From the NCBI RefSeq assembly GCF_001976065.1, contig NZ_MNAH01000001.1:1390086-1449656 (forward strand): a DNA stretch of 59,571 nt. The letters are read 5' to 3'. This document shows positions 1 through 7,494 of the stretch, in pieces. How positions within the stretch are numbered: position 1 is the first letter of the stretch; every line of letters begins with the position of its first letter. The notes beneath the pieces were generated by a model. The model had not been told where the DNA came from. It made no database searches and was given only the letters and a program-made list of their open reading frames with translations. The translations under genes were made by a program, and so were the position numbers. This DNA comes from Pseudomonas putida. GTDB taxonomy: Bacteria; Pseudomonadota; Gammaproteobacteria; Pseudomonadales; Pseudomonadaceae.

Positions 1-191
1 CGGGCGTCCTTGTTGAGTATTTGTTCGGCGCTGAGGTCCTGTTCGGCGCAGGTGAATTCGATGCGGTAGCTGAAGGGCTGGCTGAGGTGTTCCTGGCCTT
101 CGAAGGCCAGGACATCGAAGACGGCGTCGAGCCGGTGGATGGTGAATGTGTGGCGAGTGTGGTTGAAGAAAATGCGCGGTGTGTTGGACAA
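1..191 (-). CDS. vgrG: VgrG (TssI) N-terminal fragment, runs off the left edge
   Basis: The reverse strand encodes about 63 residues of a VgrG spike protein N-terminus (phage GPD/gp27-like region): a stretch reading FTIHRLDAVFDVLAFEGQ followed by LSQPFSYRIEFTC, the typical opening of Pseudomonas VgrG. VgrG trimers form the T6SS needle tip. I place the start at a TTG at 191 because GGGAGGA lies just upstream and no ATG fits; the upstream ATT is a less likely start. The rest of the gene lies outside the window. With the complete vgrG at 53379, spike genes lie on both sides of the main T6SS cluster, about 22 kb and 10 kb away. Confidence 0.85.
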   Translation of the reverse strand, partial: MSNTPRIFFNHTRHTFTIHRLDAVFDVLAFEGQEHLSQPFSYRIEFTCAEQDLSAEQILNKDA

Positions 192-603
192 AATCAGTCC
201 TCCCTGGGCTGGCTGGGCATACGGGGAGGCTTGGTTTTCCACCCTCGTTCAGGCACCCGACAGCTTTCGAGAATCTGACAAAGGTTGGAATCGGATGCTT
301 CTGATGCGCGCGTAGGATGCGTCCGAGATGCCGGTGCGCCGGATCTGTAGGATTTTTTTGCGGGTTTGAGGAAGGGAGGGGCGCGGCGGTATCCCACGGC
401 ATTCAAGCGTTTGGCGCGAGGGTTGTCCTGCCTCTATTGGCAGCGCTTTTGCGAGCAATGTGCAACGTGTTTAAAAGCTACCCGGGTTACTTCCCGAAAG
501 CCACAGCGCCTTGCGCCGTTGCCTACGGTTACGCCAGAATCCGCCGGCTTGTGCGCCTTGGAGCTGCTCGGTAACTTGGTTCGCGTCACTGATGGTCAGT
601 GAT
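192..603. other. Intergenic stretch, no gene seen
   Basis: About 410 bases between the vgrG start and the structured leader. Open frames here lack a convincing ribosome binding site and recognisable protein sequence. The part next to vgrG should hold its leftward promoter, but I could not pick out convincing -35/-10 boxes. Confidence 0.5.
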
Positions 604-780
604 CGGGTTTAGTAGCCCGCGGTAATTTGGCTGCACGTGCATCCGTCTGACAGGTATTTCCATACCTGTATTTTGATGGTGGCTGTACGTAGGGCGCTTT
701 CGGGCGCGCCGGCTTAGCTGAGTTCCCCGGTCTACTAACCTGCGTACAGTTGCCTCCCTTTTCGTTTAGTAGCAGAAGGG
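604..780 (+). promoter_or_regulatory. Candidate structured 5' leader RNA of the DUF6124 gene
   Basis: Several nested helices can be drawn by eye. A small hairpin has arms at 604-607 and 616-619. A perfect 8-bp stem ACAGGTAT/ATACCTGT lies at 650-657 and 662-669 with a four-base loop. A 12-bp long-range helix pairs 678-689 with 743-754, including three G-U pairs, and encloses a GGCGC/GCGCC hairpin at 693-697 and 706-710. The decamer GTTTAGTAGC occurs at both ends (607-616 and 764-773). The element ends about 30 bases before the DUF6124 start. This architecture suggests a folded leader, cis-regulatory RNA or small RNA. The structure is seen; the function is not known. Confidence 0.55.
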
Positions 781-806
781 CGGCACTCAACTAGAGAACA
801 CAGCAT

Positions 807-1118
807 ATGATCAAGCCGACCCCAAACCCGCCGGACACCGATCCGGTAACACCCTCCGAACGCATCCCCTCAGCCGCCGATATCCAGGCCACTCCGCGCA
901 AGCTTTGCACCATGTTCATCGTCAACCCGGAACTCGATACCGAAACCCTGCTGGCCCATGCCTGTGAGTCGCTGGCTTCGGCCAATGTGATGACGCTGGA
1001 TCTGGCGGATCATATGGAAGGGACGAGTCGCAATACCCTGTTGGGGATAGCCCAGGTCATCATGCTCGGCGAGCTGGCGGTGAGTCGGGCGCTGGATCGG
1101 ATTGATCGGGCTGAATAG
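807..1118 (+). CDS. DUF6124 family protein
   Basis: A 103-residue soluble protein with a proline-rich opening (MIKPTPNPPDTDP) followed by an alpha-helical remainder. The opening and the later LLAHACESLASANVMTLDLA match my memory of the DUF6124 (formerly DUF3077-like) proteins that are abundant in Pseudomonas. No catalytic motif, signal peptide or membrane segment is visible. The ATG at 807 is preceded only by a weak ribosome binding site (CTAGAGAAC) and by the folded leader at 604-780, which suggests post-transcriptional control. Function is unknown for the family. Confidence 0.8.
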   Translation: MIKPTPNPPDTDPVTPSERIPSAADIQATPRKLCTMFIVNPELDTETLLAHACESLASANVMTLDLADHMEGTSRNTLLGIAQVIMLGELAVSRALDRIDRAE

Positions 1119-1124
1119 AAGATC

Positions 1125-1165
1125 AAAAGATCGCAGCCTTCGGCAGCTTCTACAGGGGGATGCGT
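1125..1165. repeat. REP-like element
   Basis: The stretch contains GATCGCAGCCTTCGGCAGC followed by TTCTACAGGG, the familiar Pseudomonas REP type in which an imperfect GCAGCCTTCGGCAGC hairpin lies next to a TCTACA tail. It sits immediately after the DUF6124 stop. Confidence 0.55.
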
Positions 1166-1220
1166 TCACTTGGGAACAGGTCGGCTGTCAGGCCGCCATC
1201 GTCGGCAGGCCCCACAATAG

Positions 1221-1480
1221 ATCGGGTACAGCCGCGAGAGAGTGGTTGACTGGGAGGGAGCCTTCGCCGGCAAGCCGGCTCCTACAGTAGGTCGGGTACA
1301 GCCGCGAGAGAGTGGTTGACTGGGAGGGCGCCTTCGCCGGCAAGCCGGCTCCTACAGTAGATCGGGTACAGTCGCGAGAGACTGGTTGACTGGGAGGGAG
1401 CCTTCGCCGGCAAGCCGGCTCCTACAGTAGGTCGGGTACAGCCGCGAGAGACTGGTTGACCGGGAGGGCGCCTTCGCTGG
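1221..1480. repeat. Tandem array, 70-bp unit, 3 full copies plus a partial
   Basis: Units begin at 1221, 1291, 1361 and 1431, a period of exactly 70 bases. Each starts TCGGGTACAG and carries the REP core GCCGGCAAGCCGGCTCCTAC. Units differ at a few positions (A/G at the first base, GAGAGAG versus GAGAGAC, GGGAGGGA versus GGGAGGGC). The fourth unit breaks off at about 1480, inside its REP core, where the sequence changes to GCTGGCATGTCGAT. This is a REP sequence amplified together with flanking DNA. Confidence 0.9.
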
Positions 1481-1596
1481 CATGTCGATCTCCTGCAAGG
1501 GTGTATGCCGCTCGTCTACTCGAACGCACGCAATCCCCTGGACGCCTTCAAAGCTGTACGACCCGGAAAACCCGGGCCCGGTTTGTGAGGTGAGAC

Positions 1597-1794
1597 ATGT
1601 CCAGCGAGTCGACTTTCCAGGGCAACAGCCAAGACCCGGACAAGACGCTCCCCGCGTCGGAAGATCCGGGCAAATACGATCCCCTGAAACAGCCCGACCT
1701 CGACGATGACGAGGACGCGCGGGATTGGAGTGAGCGCGACAGGAAGCTTCCCGAAGCAGATGAGCAAACACCTTTGTCCGATGACAGGCGATAG
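1597..1794 (+). CDS. Small acidic hypothetical protein
   Basis: A 65-residue, highly charged protein, rich in Asp and Glu with a run of DDDED near the middle and no hydrophobic stretch, so probably intrinsically disordered and cytosolic. GTGAGGTGAGAC upstream of the ATG is a good ribosome binding site. I do not recognise a characterised family, although similar short acidic proteins are common in fluorescent pseudomonads. It lies 48 bases before the iron-containing redox enzyme gene and could be co-transcribed with it. Confidence 0.6.
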   Translation: MSSESTFQGNSQDPDKTLPASEDPGKYDPLKQPDLDDDEDARDWSERDRKLPEADEQTPLSDDRR

Positions 1795-1842
1795 AAAAAA
1801 GCGCCCGGTGTTAACCCGAAGTACTGCCCAGGAGAACTGCCA

Positions 1843-3219
1843 ATGACCCTATTAACAGCCCTGTCGGGTTCGCCTTCGACGCTCGCGGAAGCCGGTGGCC
1901 AGTACCGCGAACTCTACGATTTGCTGTACAGCAACGACCCGCAAGCCGGAACCCTGGGCGAACAGTTCCTGCGCGAGCAACTGGCCGAGGCCGCCGAGCT
2001 CCCCTGGGATCTGCCCGAAGCGCCAGGACAGTTGGCGGCATGGTCGGAACAACATTGCGCCGATGTCGCGCGCGACTATGCCCTCTACCTCGAAGCGCGC
2101 AAGCAGGGCGGGCCACGTCGGTATTTCTCGAACAAAGCCCATGCCCTGTTTTTCCTGCAGCGGGTGGCCCCGACCAAGGAGGTCGATGGCGCTTGGCTGA
2201 CCGGTGTGCTTGAGCACTGGCAGGACCTGCGGTATGACGGGCTGCTGAGCACTTATCTGGAAGAGCTGGGCAACGGCGATCCCCGGCAGAATCACGTGGT
2301 GATCTACCGCAAGTTGCTGGCTGCGCACGACTGTGGCGACCGGCAGGGGCTGCTCGACGAACACTTTCGCCAGGGTGCGATTCAACTCGCATTGGGGCAG
2401 TGCAGCGAGATGTTCATGCCCGAGGTGATCGGCTACAACCTCGGCTATGAGCAATTGCCGCTGCACCTGCTGATCAGCGCCTATGAACTGCGGGAGCTGG
2501 GGATCGACCCGTACTACTTCACCCTGCATGTGACCATCGACAACGTCAGCAGCGGTCACGGGCGCAAGGCGATCGAAGCGCTGCTCGACCTGATGCCGAT
2601 GGAGCAGGGGCGCGAAGAATTCTATCGGCGGGTCGCCGCCGGCTATCGACTCAATGACCTGGGGCCGGGCTCGACGGCGGTGATTGCAGGCTTCGACCTG
2701 CAGCAGGAAGTGATCGCCATGCTCGAGCGCAAACGCAGCTTCGGCCAGCACATGCATTCCGATTACTGCAAGGTCGAAGGCCAGACCGTCAACCAGTGGC
2801 TGGCGACGCCGGGCCAGATCGAAGAGTTTCTCGGCGCGCTGCAACGCAAGGGCTGGATCAAACGCCATGGCCCGCCCAAGGAGAGCCGATTCTGGCAATT
2901 GATCGAGGGCGATACGGCGGCCATGTTCGGCGTGTTCAGTGGCTATGAAAAACAACTGCTGCACGACTGGATCGCCGGTGACTGGCAAGACCCGCAACGC
3001 CAGCCAGTGCCACGCCGGGCGCCATCCGACGATGCCTTCGCCGATGAAGCCTTTGCGAACGACCCTGAGCTCAAGGCGTTGCAGGATTCCCTGCGCGACC
3101 AGTCACCGCGGCAACAACTGCAATTGCTGATCCCGTGGCTTTCGGCACAGCGCCATTGTCGACCCGCCGGACTTTACGCCACCCGACGTTTCATTGAATG
3201 CGTGGCCCGTTTGCGCTGA
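1843..3219 (+). CDS. Iron-containing redox enzyme family protein (haem-oxygenase-like fold)
   Basis: A 458-residue protein resembling the Iron_redox / haem-oxygenase-like diiron oxidase group. Candidate metal ligands sit in the expected helical setting: Glu140/141 and His151 (HVVIYRKLL), Glu194 in PEVIGYNLGYE, then His229, Asp233 and His239 in TLHVTIDNVSSGHG. Related enzymes use O2 at a nonhaem diiron site to desaturate, cleave or oxygenate small amino-acid-derived substrates. No signal peptide is present, so it should act in the cytosol. It is followed 17 bases later by a SAM methyltransferase, suggesting a two-enzyme operon. The C-terminal 80 residues after the core are poorly conserved to my eye. 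Substrate unknown. Confidence 0.75.
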   Translation: MTLLTALSGSPSTLAEAGGQYRELYDLLYSNDPQAGTLGEQFLREQLAEAAELPWDLPEAPGQLAAWSEQHCADVARDYALYLEARKQGGPRRYFSNKAHALFFLQRVAPTKEVDGAWLTGVLEHWQDLRYDGLLSTYLEELGNGDPRQNHVVIYRKLLAAHDCGDRQGLLDEHFRQGAIQLALGQCSEMFMPEVIGYNLGYEQLPLHLLISAYELRELGIDPYYFTLHVTIDNVSSGHGRKAIEALLDLMPMEQGREEFYRRVAAGYRLNDLGPGSTAVIAGFDLQQEVIAMLERKRSFGQHMHSDYCKVEGQTVNQWLATPGQIEEFLGALQRKGWIKRHGPPKESRFWQLIEGDTAAMFGVFSGYEKQLLHDWIAGDWQDPQRQPVPRRAPSDDAFADEAFANDPELKALQDSLRDQSPRQQLQLLIPWLSAQRHCRPAGLYATRRFIECVARLR

Positions 3220-3236
3220 TTTCAGGAGAGTCATGC

Positions 3237-4181
3237 ATGTCAGGACAACAGATAGCCGATCGCACATTGCTGGAGCTGGGCAGGCTTCTCGCTGCCGAGG
3301 ACTACCGTTTCATCACCCCGACGCCCTTGACCCACGAACGGGTGTGCCAGCGCTTTGTGCCGCTCTTGGCCAAGGACCTGCGTGATGTGTTCGGCTGGTC
3401 GATGCCTTTCGAGCACGGGCTGTTTTCACCGCAGCAACTGGCTGAATTGGAACAGGCGGGCATCGTCGAAAAGGAGGGATCGCTTTGGCGCGCTACGGTG
3501 CGCTGGTCAAGCCTTGGGCGCTTGCTGATTGCCCATTCGGCGTATCCGACCACGCAGAGCGACTCGGTGTTCTTCGGACCCGACAGCTATCGTTTTGCGC
3601 AATTGATCGAAGCCCATCTGCAGCAGCGCGCGGAACCCGTGCGGCGAGCGGTGGACATAGGCTGCGGGTCCGGCATTGGCGCTCTGGTTATCGCCCTTGC
3701 CCGGCCGGACGCCGAAGTGCTGGCGGTGGATATCAATCCACGGGCGCTGCGCCTGTCGGCGGTGAATGCCGAGCTGGCCCAGGCCAGTAATGTCAGCGCC
3801 TACCACAGCGATGTGCTGGGCAGTGTCGAAGGGCAGTTCGACCTGATCATCGCCAACCCGCCCTACATGAACGACAGCCAGCAACGCGCCTATCGCCATG
3901 GCGGTGGCACGCTGGGCGAAGCCTTGTCTGTGCGCATCGTCCGCGAATCGCTGCCGCGCCTGGAAAAGGCCGGCAGCCTGGTGTTGTACACCGGGGTGGC
4001 GATGGTCGCCGGGACGGACCCCTTCCTGGAGTCCGTACAGCCGCTGCTGAGCGACGACAAGTACGATTGGACCTATCGAGAGCTGGACCCCGACGTGTTC
4101 GGCGAGGAACTGCTCAAACCCGGTTATGAACGGGTGGAGCGCATCGCCGTGGTGGCGTTGACCGTGACCCGGCGGCATTGA
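3237..4181 (+). CDS. Class I SAM-dependent methyltransferase, PrmC/HemK-like
   Basis: A 314-residue methyltransferase. SAM-binding motif I is DIGCGSGIG at residues 140-148, followed by the acidic loop VLAVDINPRA. NPPY at 207-210 is the catalytic motif typical of enzymes methylating amide or exocyclic amino nitrogens (HemK/PrmC, N6-adenine type). The N-terminal 130 residues are a helical substrate-recognition domain. An earlier in-frame codon exists at 3198, but ATG 3237 has CAGGAGAG just upstream. It follows the iron-containing redox enzyme by 17 bases. A normal prmC would be next to prfA, which is absent here, so this is a paralogue with another target. Confidence 0.8.
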   Translation: MSGQQIADRTLLELGRLLAAEDYRFITPTPLTHERVCQRFVPLLAKDLRDVFGWSMPFEHGLFSPQQLAELEQAGIVEKEGSLWRATVRWSSLGRLLIAHSAYPTTQSDSVFFGPDSYRFAQLIEAHLQQRAEPVRRAVDIGCGSGIGALVIALARPDAEVLAVDINPRALRLSAVNAELAQASNVSAYHSDVLGSVEGQFDLIIANPPYMNDSQQRAYRHGGGTLGEALSVRIVRESLPRLEKAGSLVLYTGVAMVAGTDPFLESVQPLLSDDKYDWTYRELDPDVFGEELLKPGYERVERIAVVALTVTRRH

Positions 4182-4193
4182 TGCAGCGCCGGA

Positions 4194-4346
4194 TCAGTTG
4201 CCGTCCGCCACCTTGCGTTGTATCTCGTCAACTTTGCGCCGCAGGTCTTCGGCTTGCTCCTCGGTGGTTTCGGGGGGAGAAGGTTCAAGGCTTTCATCCT
4301 CCTCGGTCGGCGTGTCGGCAGGGGTGATGCGGTCATCGTTGTTCAT
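4194..4346 (-). CDS. 50-residue acidic hypothetical protein
   Basis: A short reverse-strand frame encoding MNNDDRITPADTPTEEDE and ending in a helix-prone KVDEIQRKVADGN. GGAGG lies nine bases before the ATG, a good ribosome binding site. It lies 51 bases downstream of the cupin gene on the same strand and converges with the methyltransferase, 12 bases from its stop. Composition is very acidic, with no membrane segment. It is reported because of the ribosome binding site and clean frame; homologues could not be checked. Confidence 0.5.
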   Translation of the reverse strand: MNNDDRITPADTPTEEDESLEPSPPETTEEQAEDLRRKVDEIQRKVADGN

Positions 4347-4397
4347 GGCGCTGGCCTCCAGTGGGTATACATTGGATCGAAGCCCGGGCTACGAGTT

Positions 4398-4937
4398 CTA
4401 GATATTTCTCGGCTGACCTTTTGACCAATGTTCGCTCACCGCGCCATGGGAACCCTGCACCGGGTCCTGCTCGGGAAACGGCAGGGTGTCGATGCTTTGC
4501 TGTTGCGCAGCGCTCGGCGCTTCACGGCAAATGTCGGCGTGCTGGCCCGGCGGGTAGGCGCCGACCACCAGGAAGTCGTCGCTCGAATCCAGGTTGCAGT
4601 GACCGGTGCCGGCAGGCAACAGCAGCACATCCCCGGCACCGACTTCCAGCACCAGGCCATCGGGCCCGCCCAGCATCAGGCGTGCATGCCCGCTGGCCAC
4701 CCCAAGCACTTCATGGCCTTCGGTGTGGTAGTGGTGATAGTCATATACCCCATAGCGCCATTGCGGCGGCCAGCCGTTGGCACTGAAGGTTTTTTCGAAC
4801 AGCGCCGCTGGATCGTTGCCCTGGACAGCGATGGCTTTGGGATAGATCAGCACCGGCAGACGCGGGTTGTTCGGCACCCAGCCATTGCGTTCGAACATCA
4901 GTTTTTGCGCGGGAGCATGCGCTTGTGAGTTGCTCAT
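4398..4937 (-). CDS. Cupin domain protein
   Basis: A 179-residue protein with a double-stranded beta-helix pattern. The metal-binding signature is visible as YHHYHTEGHEVLGVASG followed by the G-rich second half GAGDVLLLPAGTGHCNL. The His residues and Glu would bind a divalent metal. ATG 4937 has GGAGGAGAG upstream. It is transcribed away from the acyl-CoA dehydrogenase-like gene with 174 bases between, so the two may share a divergent regulatory region. The substrate cannot be read from sequence; single-domain cupins of this length include isomerases, dioxygenases and sensors. Confidence 0.8.
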   Translation of the reverse strand: MSNSQAHAPAQKLMFERNGWVPNNPRLPVLIYPKAIAVQGNDPAALFEKTFSANGWPPQWRYGVYDYHHYHTEGHEVLGVASGHARLMLGGPDGLVLEVGAGDVLLLPAGTGHCNLDSSDDFLVVGAYPPGQHADICREAPSAAQQQSIDTLPFPEQDPVQGSHGAVSEHWSKGQPRNI

Positions 4938-5111
4938 TCGAGCTCTCCTCCATTGTGAAGGGTGTCTATAAAGCAGAGACATTGCCTTGGCCCGGGTGGT
5001 TCTAAAAACGGGCTCAGCGATACACGTACAGATGCAATGAACTCCTGCAGGCTGCCTGCCTCTCAACTTCAAGTCATGAATTTCAAGAGCACTCAGAAGG
5101 GAGAATGGGCC

Positions 5112-6140
5112 ATGAGCAATGCGGCAACCCTCGAAAGTCTGCTGCGGCCGTTTGCCTGCCGACCGGCGATAAGCACCGCGGACGCTGCGTTGCAACCGCT
5201 GATGCAGCAACTGATCAGGGCTGGATTTGCTGATCTGCCATTGCCCGGGCAGGGCCGTACGCTGGAACGCTGGCGCACGCTGGCCGCCGTCTCCGCCAGC
5301 GACCTGCGGCTGGCCAAGTTGTTCGAAGGCCATACCGACGCGCTGGCAATCATGGCCGAGCTCGAGCCCGACTCGCCTGCGGCCGCGGGCAGTTGGGGAA
5401 CCTGGGCGGCCGAGCCTCCCTTTGCCCGGCTCGAGATTGTCGATCGCCATGCAGGCAATGTTTACCTGCAGGGTCGCAAGGCCTGGTGTTCCGGCGCCGC
5501 CATGCTCGATCAGGCGCTCGTGACGGCGTGGGATGAACAGCAGCGGCCGCAGTTGGTAGCGGTCACGTTGCGCCAGCCCACGATCAGGCTACTCGAGGAT
5601 GGCTGGCAGGCGGTCGGCATGGGCAGTACGGCCAGCATCGACCTGCTGTTCGAAGGTGCCCTTGGCCGTTGTGTCGGGTTGCCCGGACAGTATGTCGACC
5701 GACCCGGCTTCTGGCAGGGTGGGGGTGGAATAGCCGCGTGCTGGTACGGCGCCGCCTGTGCGCTCGCCGGTTACCTTCGCCAGCACTGCACGCAGCCGTA
5801 TCACGACGCCCATGCCGAGGCGCATCTGGGGGCTGTCGATGCGGCGTTGTGCATGGCCAGGGCGGCGCTGCGGGAAACGGCTCGCTGGATCGATGACAAC
5901 CCCCAAAGCTCACCGCAACTTCCGGTCCGGCGCCTGCGCGCCCAGGTCGAAGTCGCGGTCGACAGCGTGCTGGCCCATGTCGGGCGCGGGTTGGGGGCCA
6001 CGCCGTTCTGTCGTGACAGTCACTTCGCCAGGCTCGCCGCCGACCTGCCGGTATTCGTGCGCCAGAGCCATGCCGAAAAGGACCTGGCGCAGCTTGGACA
6101 GCAGGTCGCCGCGCAACCGCTTGAGGGCTGGGAGCTGTGA
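5112..6140 (+). CDS. Acyl-CoA dehydrogenase-family protein, divergent
   Basis: A 342-residue flavoprotein-like sequence. The middle beta domain (WGTWAAEPPFARLEI, then YLQGRKAWCSGAAMLDQALV) and the helical C-terminus follow the acyl-CoA dehydrogenase fold, but it is shorter than the usual 380 residues. I could not find the usual catalytic Glu in a clear context, so its reaction may not be classical acyl-CoA oxidation. It is the first gene of an operon whose next two members overlap by 4 bases each. Start ATG 5112 is chosen because homologues begin near MSNAATLE; GGGAGAATGGGCC precedes it. Confidence 0.7.
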   Translation: MSNAATLESLLRPFACRPAISTADAALQPLMQQLIRAGFADLPLPGQGRTLERWRTLAAVSASDLRLAKLFEGHTDALAIMAELEPDSPAAAGSWGTWAAEPPFARLEIVDRHAGNVYLQGRKAWCSGAAMLDQALVTAWDEQQRPQLVAVTLRQPTIRLLEDGWQAVGMGSTASIDLLFEGALGRCVGLPGQYVDRPGFWQGGGGIAACWYGAACALAGYLRQHCTQPYHDAHAEAHLGAVDAALCMARAALRETARWIDDNPQSSPQLPVRRLRAQVEVAVDSVLAHVGRGLGATPFCRDSHFARLAADLPVFVRQSHAEKDLAQLGQQVAAQPLEGWEL

Positions 6141-6898
6141 GCGCCGAGTCGGTATCTCAAGGGGAGAATCTCATCCAGGGTCCCGGCACATCGCTGGCCC
6201 AATGGCAGGCCAGTGACTGGCTGGCGCGGGTGCCCACCATCACCCACCGTGAACTCGTGCCTGCGGGCCAGCGCCTGGTGGTGGTCGCTCCGCACCCTGA
6301 CGATGAAGTGCTCGGTTGCGCCGGCATCCTCGCCGGGATGCAGGGCAGGGAGGCCGACGTCCTGATGATCGCAGTCACCGATGGCGAAGCCAGCCATCCG
6401 CAGTCGCACCACTGGACCCCGACGCGTCTGCGCCGCGAGCGCCCGCTGGAAAGCACGCGCGCGCTCGCCCGCATGGGGCTCGATGTCACTGCCCTGGATT
6501 GGCAACGCCTGGGTCTGCCCGACAGCGGCGTAGCGGGCCAGGAGGGGTTATTGATCGAGCGGCTGGCGGCCTTGATTCGCCCGCAGGATCGGGTGATCAC
6601 CACCTGGCGCCTAGACGGCCACTGCGATCACGAGGCGACTGGCCGGGCGACCGCCAGCGCGGTCGCCCGGCAAAGGGCCTGTCTGATCGAAGTGCCGGTC
6701 TGGGCGTGGCATTGGGCGCGACCGGACGATGCCCGAATCCCTTGGGCACGGGCGCACAAATACCTGCTGGATCCCCAGGTGTTGGCGCAAAAGCGCCAGG
6801 CCATTGCCGCCCATGTCTCGCAGGTCAGCCCACCGGCGGTGTTGAGTCGAGAAACCCTCGAACGCCTGATGCAACCTTTTGAACTGGTGTTTCTATGA
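6137..6898 (+). CDS. PIG-L family deacetylase
   Basis: A 253-residue LmbE/PIG-L zinc deacetylase. The hallmark is APHPDDEVLGC, with HPDDE at residues 53-57; the third zinc ligand and distal motif are in DGHCDHEATG at 160-169. Members hydrolyse N-acetyl groups from GlcNAc-type sugars (GlcNAc-PI, mycothiol and bacillithiol precursors, chitobiose). The GTG start overlaps the stop of the upstream gene by three bases, indicating translational coupling. Neighbours are a dehydrogenase-like flavoprotein, a NodS-like methyltransferase and a glycosyltransferase, which points to building or trimming an amino-sugar conjugate. Confidence 0.88.
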   Translation: MSAESVSQGENLIQGPGTSLAQWQASDWLARVPTITHRELVPAGQRLVVVAPHPDDEVLGCAGILAGMQGREADVLMIAVTDGEASHPQSHHWTPTRLRRERPLESTRALARMGLDVTALDWQRLGLPDSGVAGQEGLLIERLAALIRPQDRVITTWRLDGHCDHEATGRATASAVARQRACLIEVPVWAWHWARPDDARIPWARAHKYLLDPQVLAQKRQAIAAHVSQVSPPAVLSRETLERLMQPFELVFL

Positions 6899-7494
6899 GC
6901 CTGCCGCCCGACTACTTCGAACAAATGTTCAGGGCCAGCGATGACCCCTGGTCCTTTCGTACCCGCTGGTATGAAAAGCGCAAACGCGAACTGACGGTGG
7001 CCAGCTTGCCGCGCCAGCGTTATCAACGGGTGTTCGAGCCGGCCTGCGCCAACGGTGAACTCAGCGCGCAGCTGGCCGAGCGCAGTGACGCGTTGCTGTG
7101 CCAGGACATCAACGCGAAGGCGGTGGCACTGGCGCGCCAGCGCTTGAGTGGCCTGCAACATGTCCGCGTCGAGCAGGCCCGTATTCCCCGGGATTGGCCG
7201 GACGGCGAGTTTGACCTCATCGTGCTGAGCGAAGTGGGCTACTTCCTCGATGCAGGCGAATGGCATCAGGTCATCGAGCAGACCTTGCGCAGCCTGGGCC
7301 CGGCGGGCAGCGTGCTGGCCTGCCACTGGTTGCATCCGATCGAAGGCTGTTCCCAGGACGGTCCCGACGTCCATGCAGCGCTTGCGGAGCGTCTGAATCT
7401 GCATCGTCTGATGCGTCATGAAGAAGCGGATTTCCTCCTTGAATACTGGAGCCGTGACGCGACCTCGATCGACCTTGCCGAGACCTGCCAATAG
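6895..7494 (+). CDS. Class I SAM methyltransferase, NodS-like
   Basis: A 199-residue methyltransferase whose opening (YFEQMFRASDDPWSFRTRW, then YEKRKR) matches the NodS-type family. NodS N-methylates the free amine of deacetylated chitooligosaccharides. Motif I is degenerate (FEPACANGELSAQLA); the acidic residue follows in LLCQDINAKAVALAR, and the post-II motif is FDLIVLSEVGYF. Its start overlaps the deacetylase stop as ATGA. Deacetylase then N-methyltransferase is the same logic as NodB-NodS, so methylation of an amine exposed by the PIG-L enzyme is a reasonable inference. Confidence 0.8.
   Translation: MSLPPDYFEQMFRASDDPWSFRTRWYEKRKRELTVASLPRQRYQRVFEPACANGELSAQLAERSDALLCQDINAKAVALARQRLSGLQHVRVEQARIPRDWPDGEFDLIVLSEVGYFLDAGEWHQVIEQTLRSLGPAGSVLACHWLHPIEGCSQDGPDVHAALAERLNLHRLMRHEEADFLLEYWSRDATSIDLAETCQ

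Noticed and set aside
317..574. Overlapping short forward frames before DUF6124
   Set aside because: No ribosome binding site; different frames equally open; composition resembles random GC-rich DNA.
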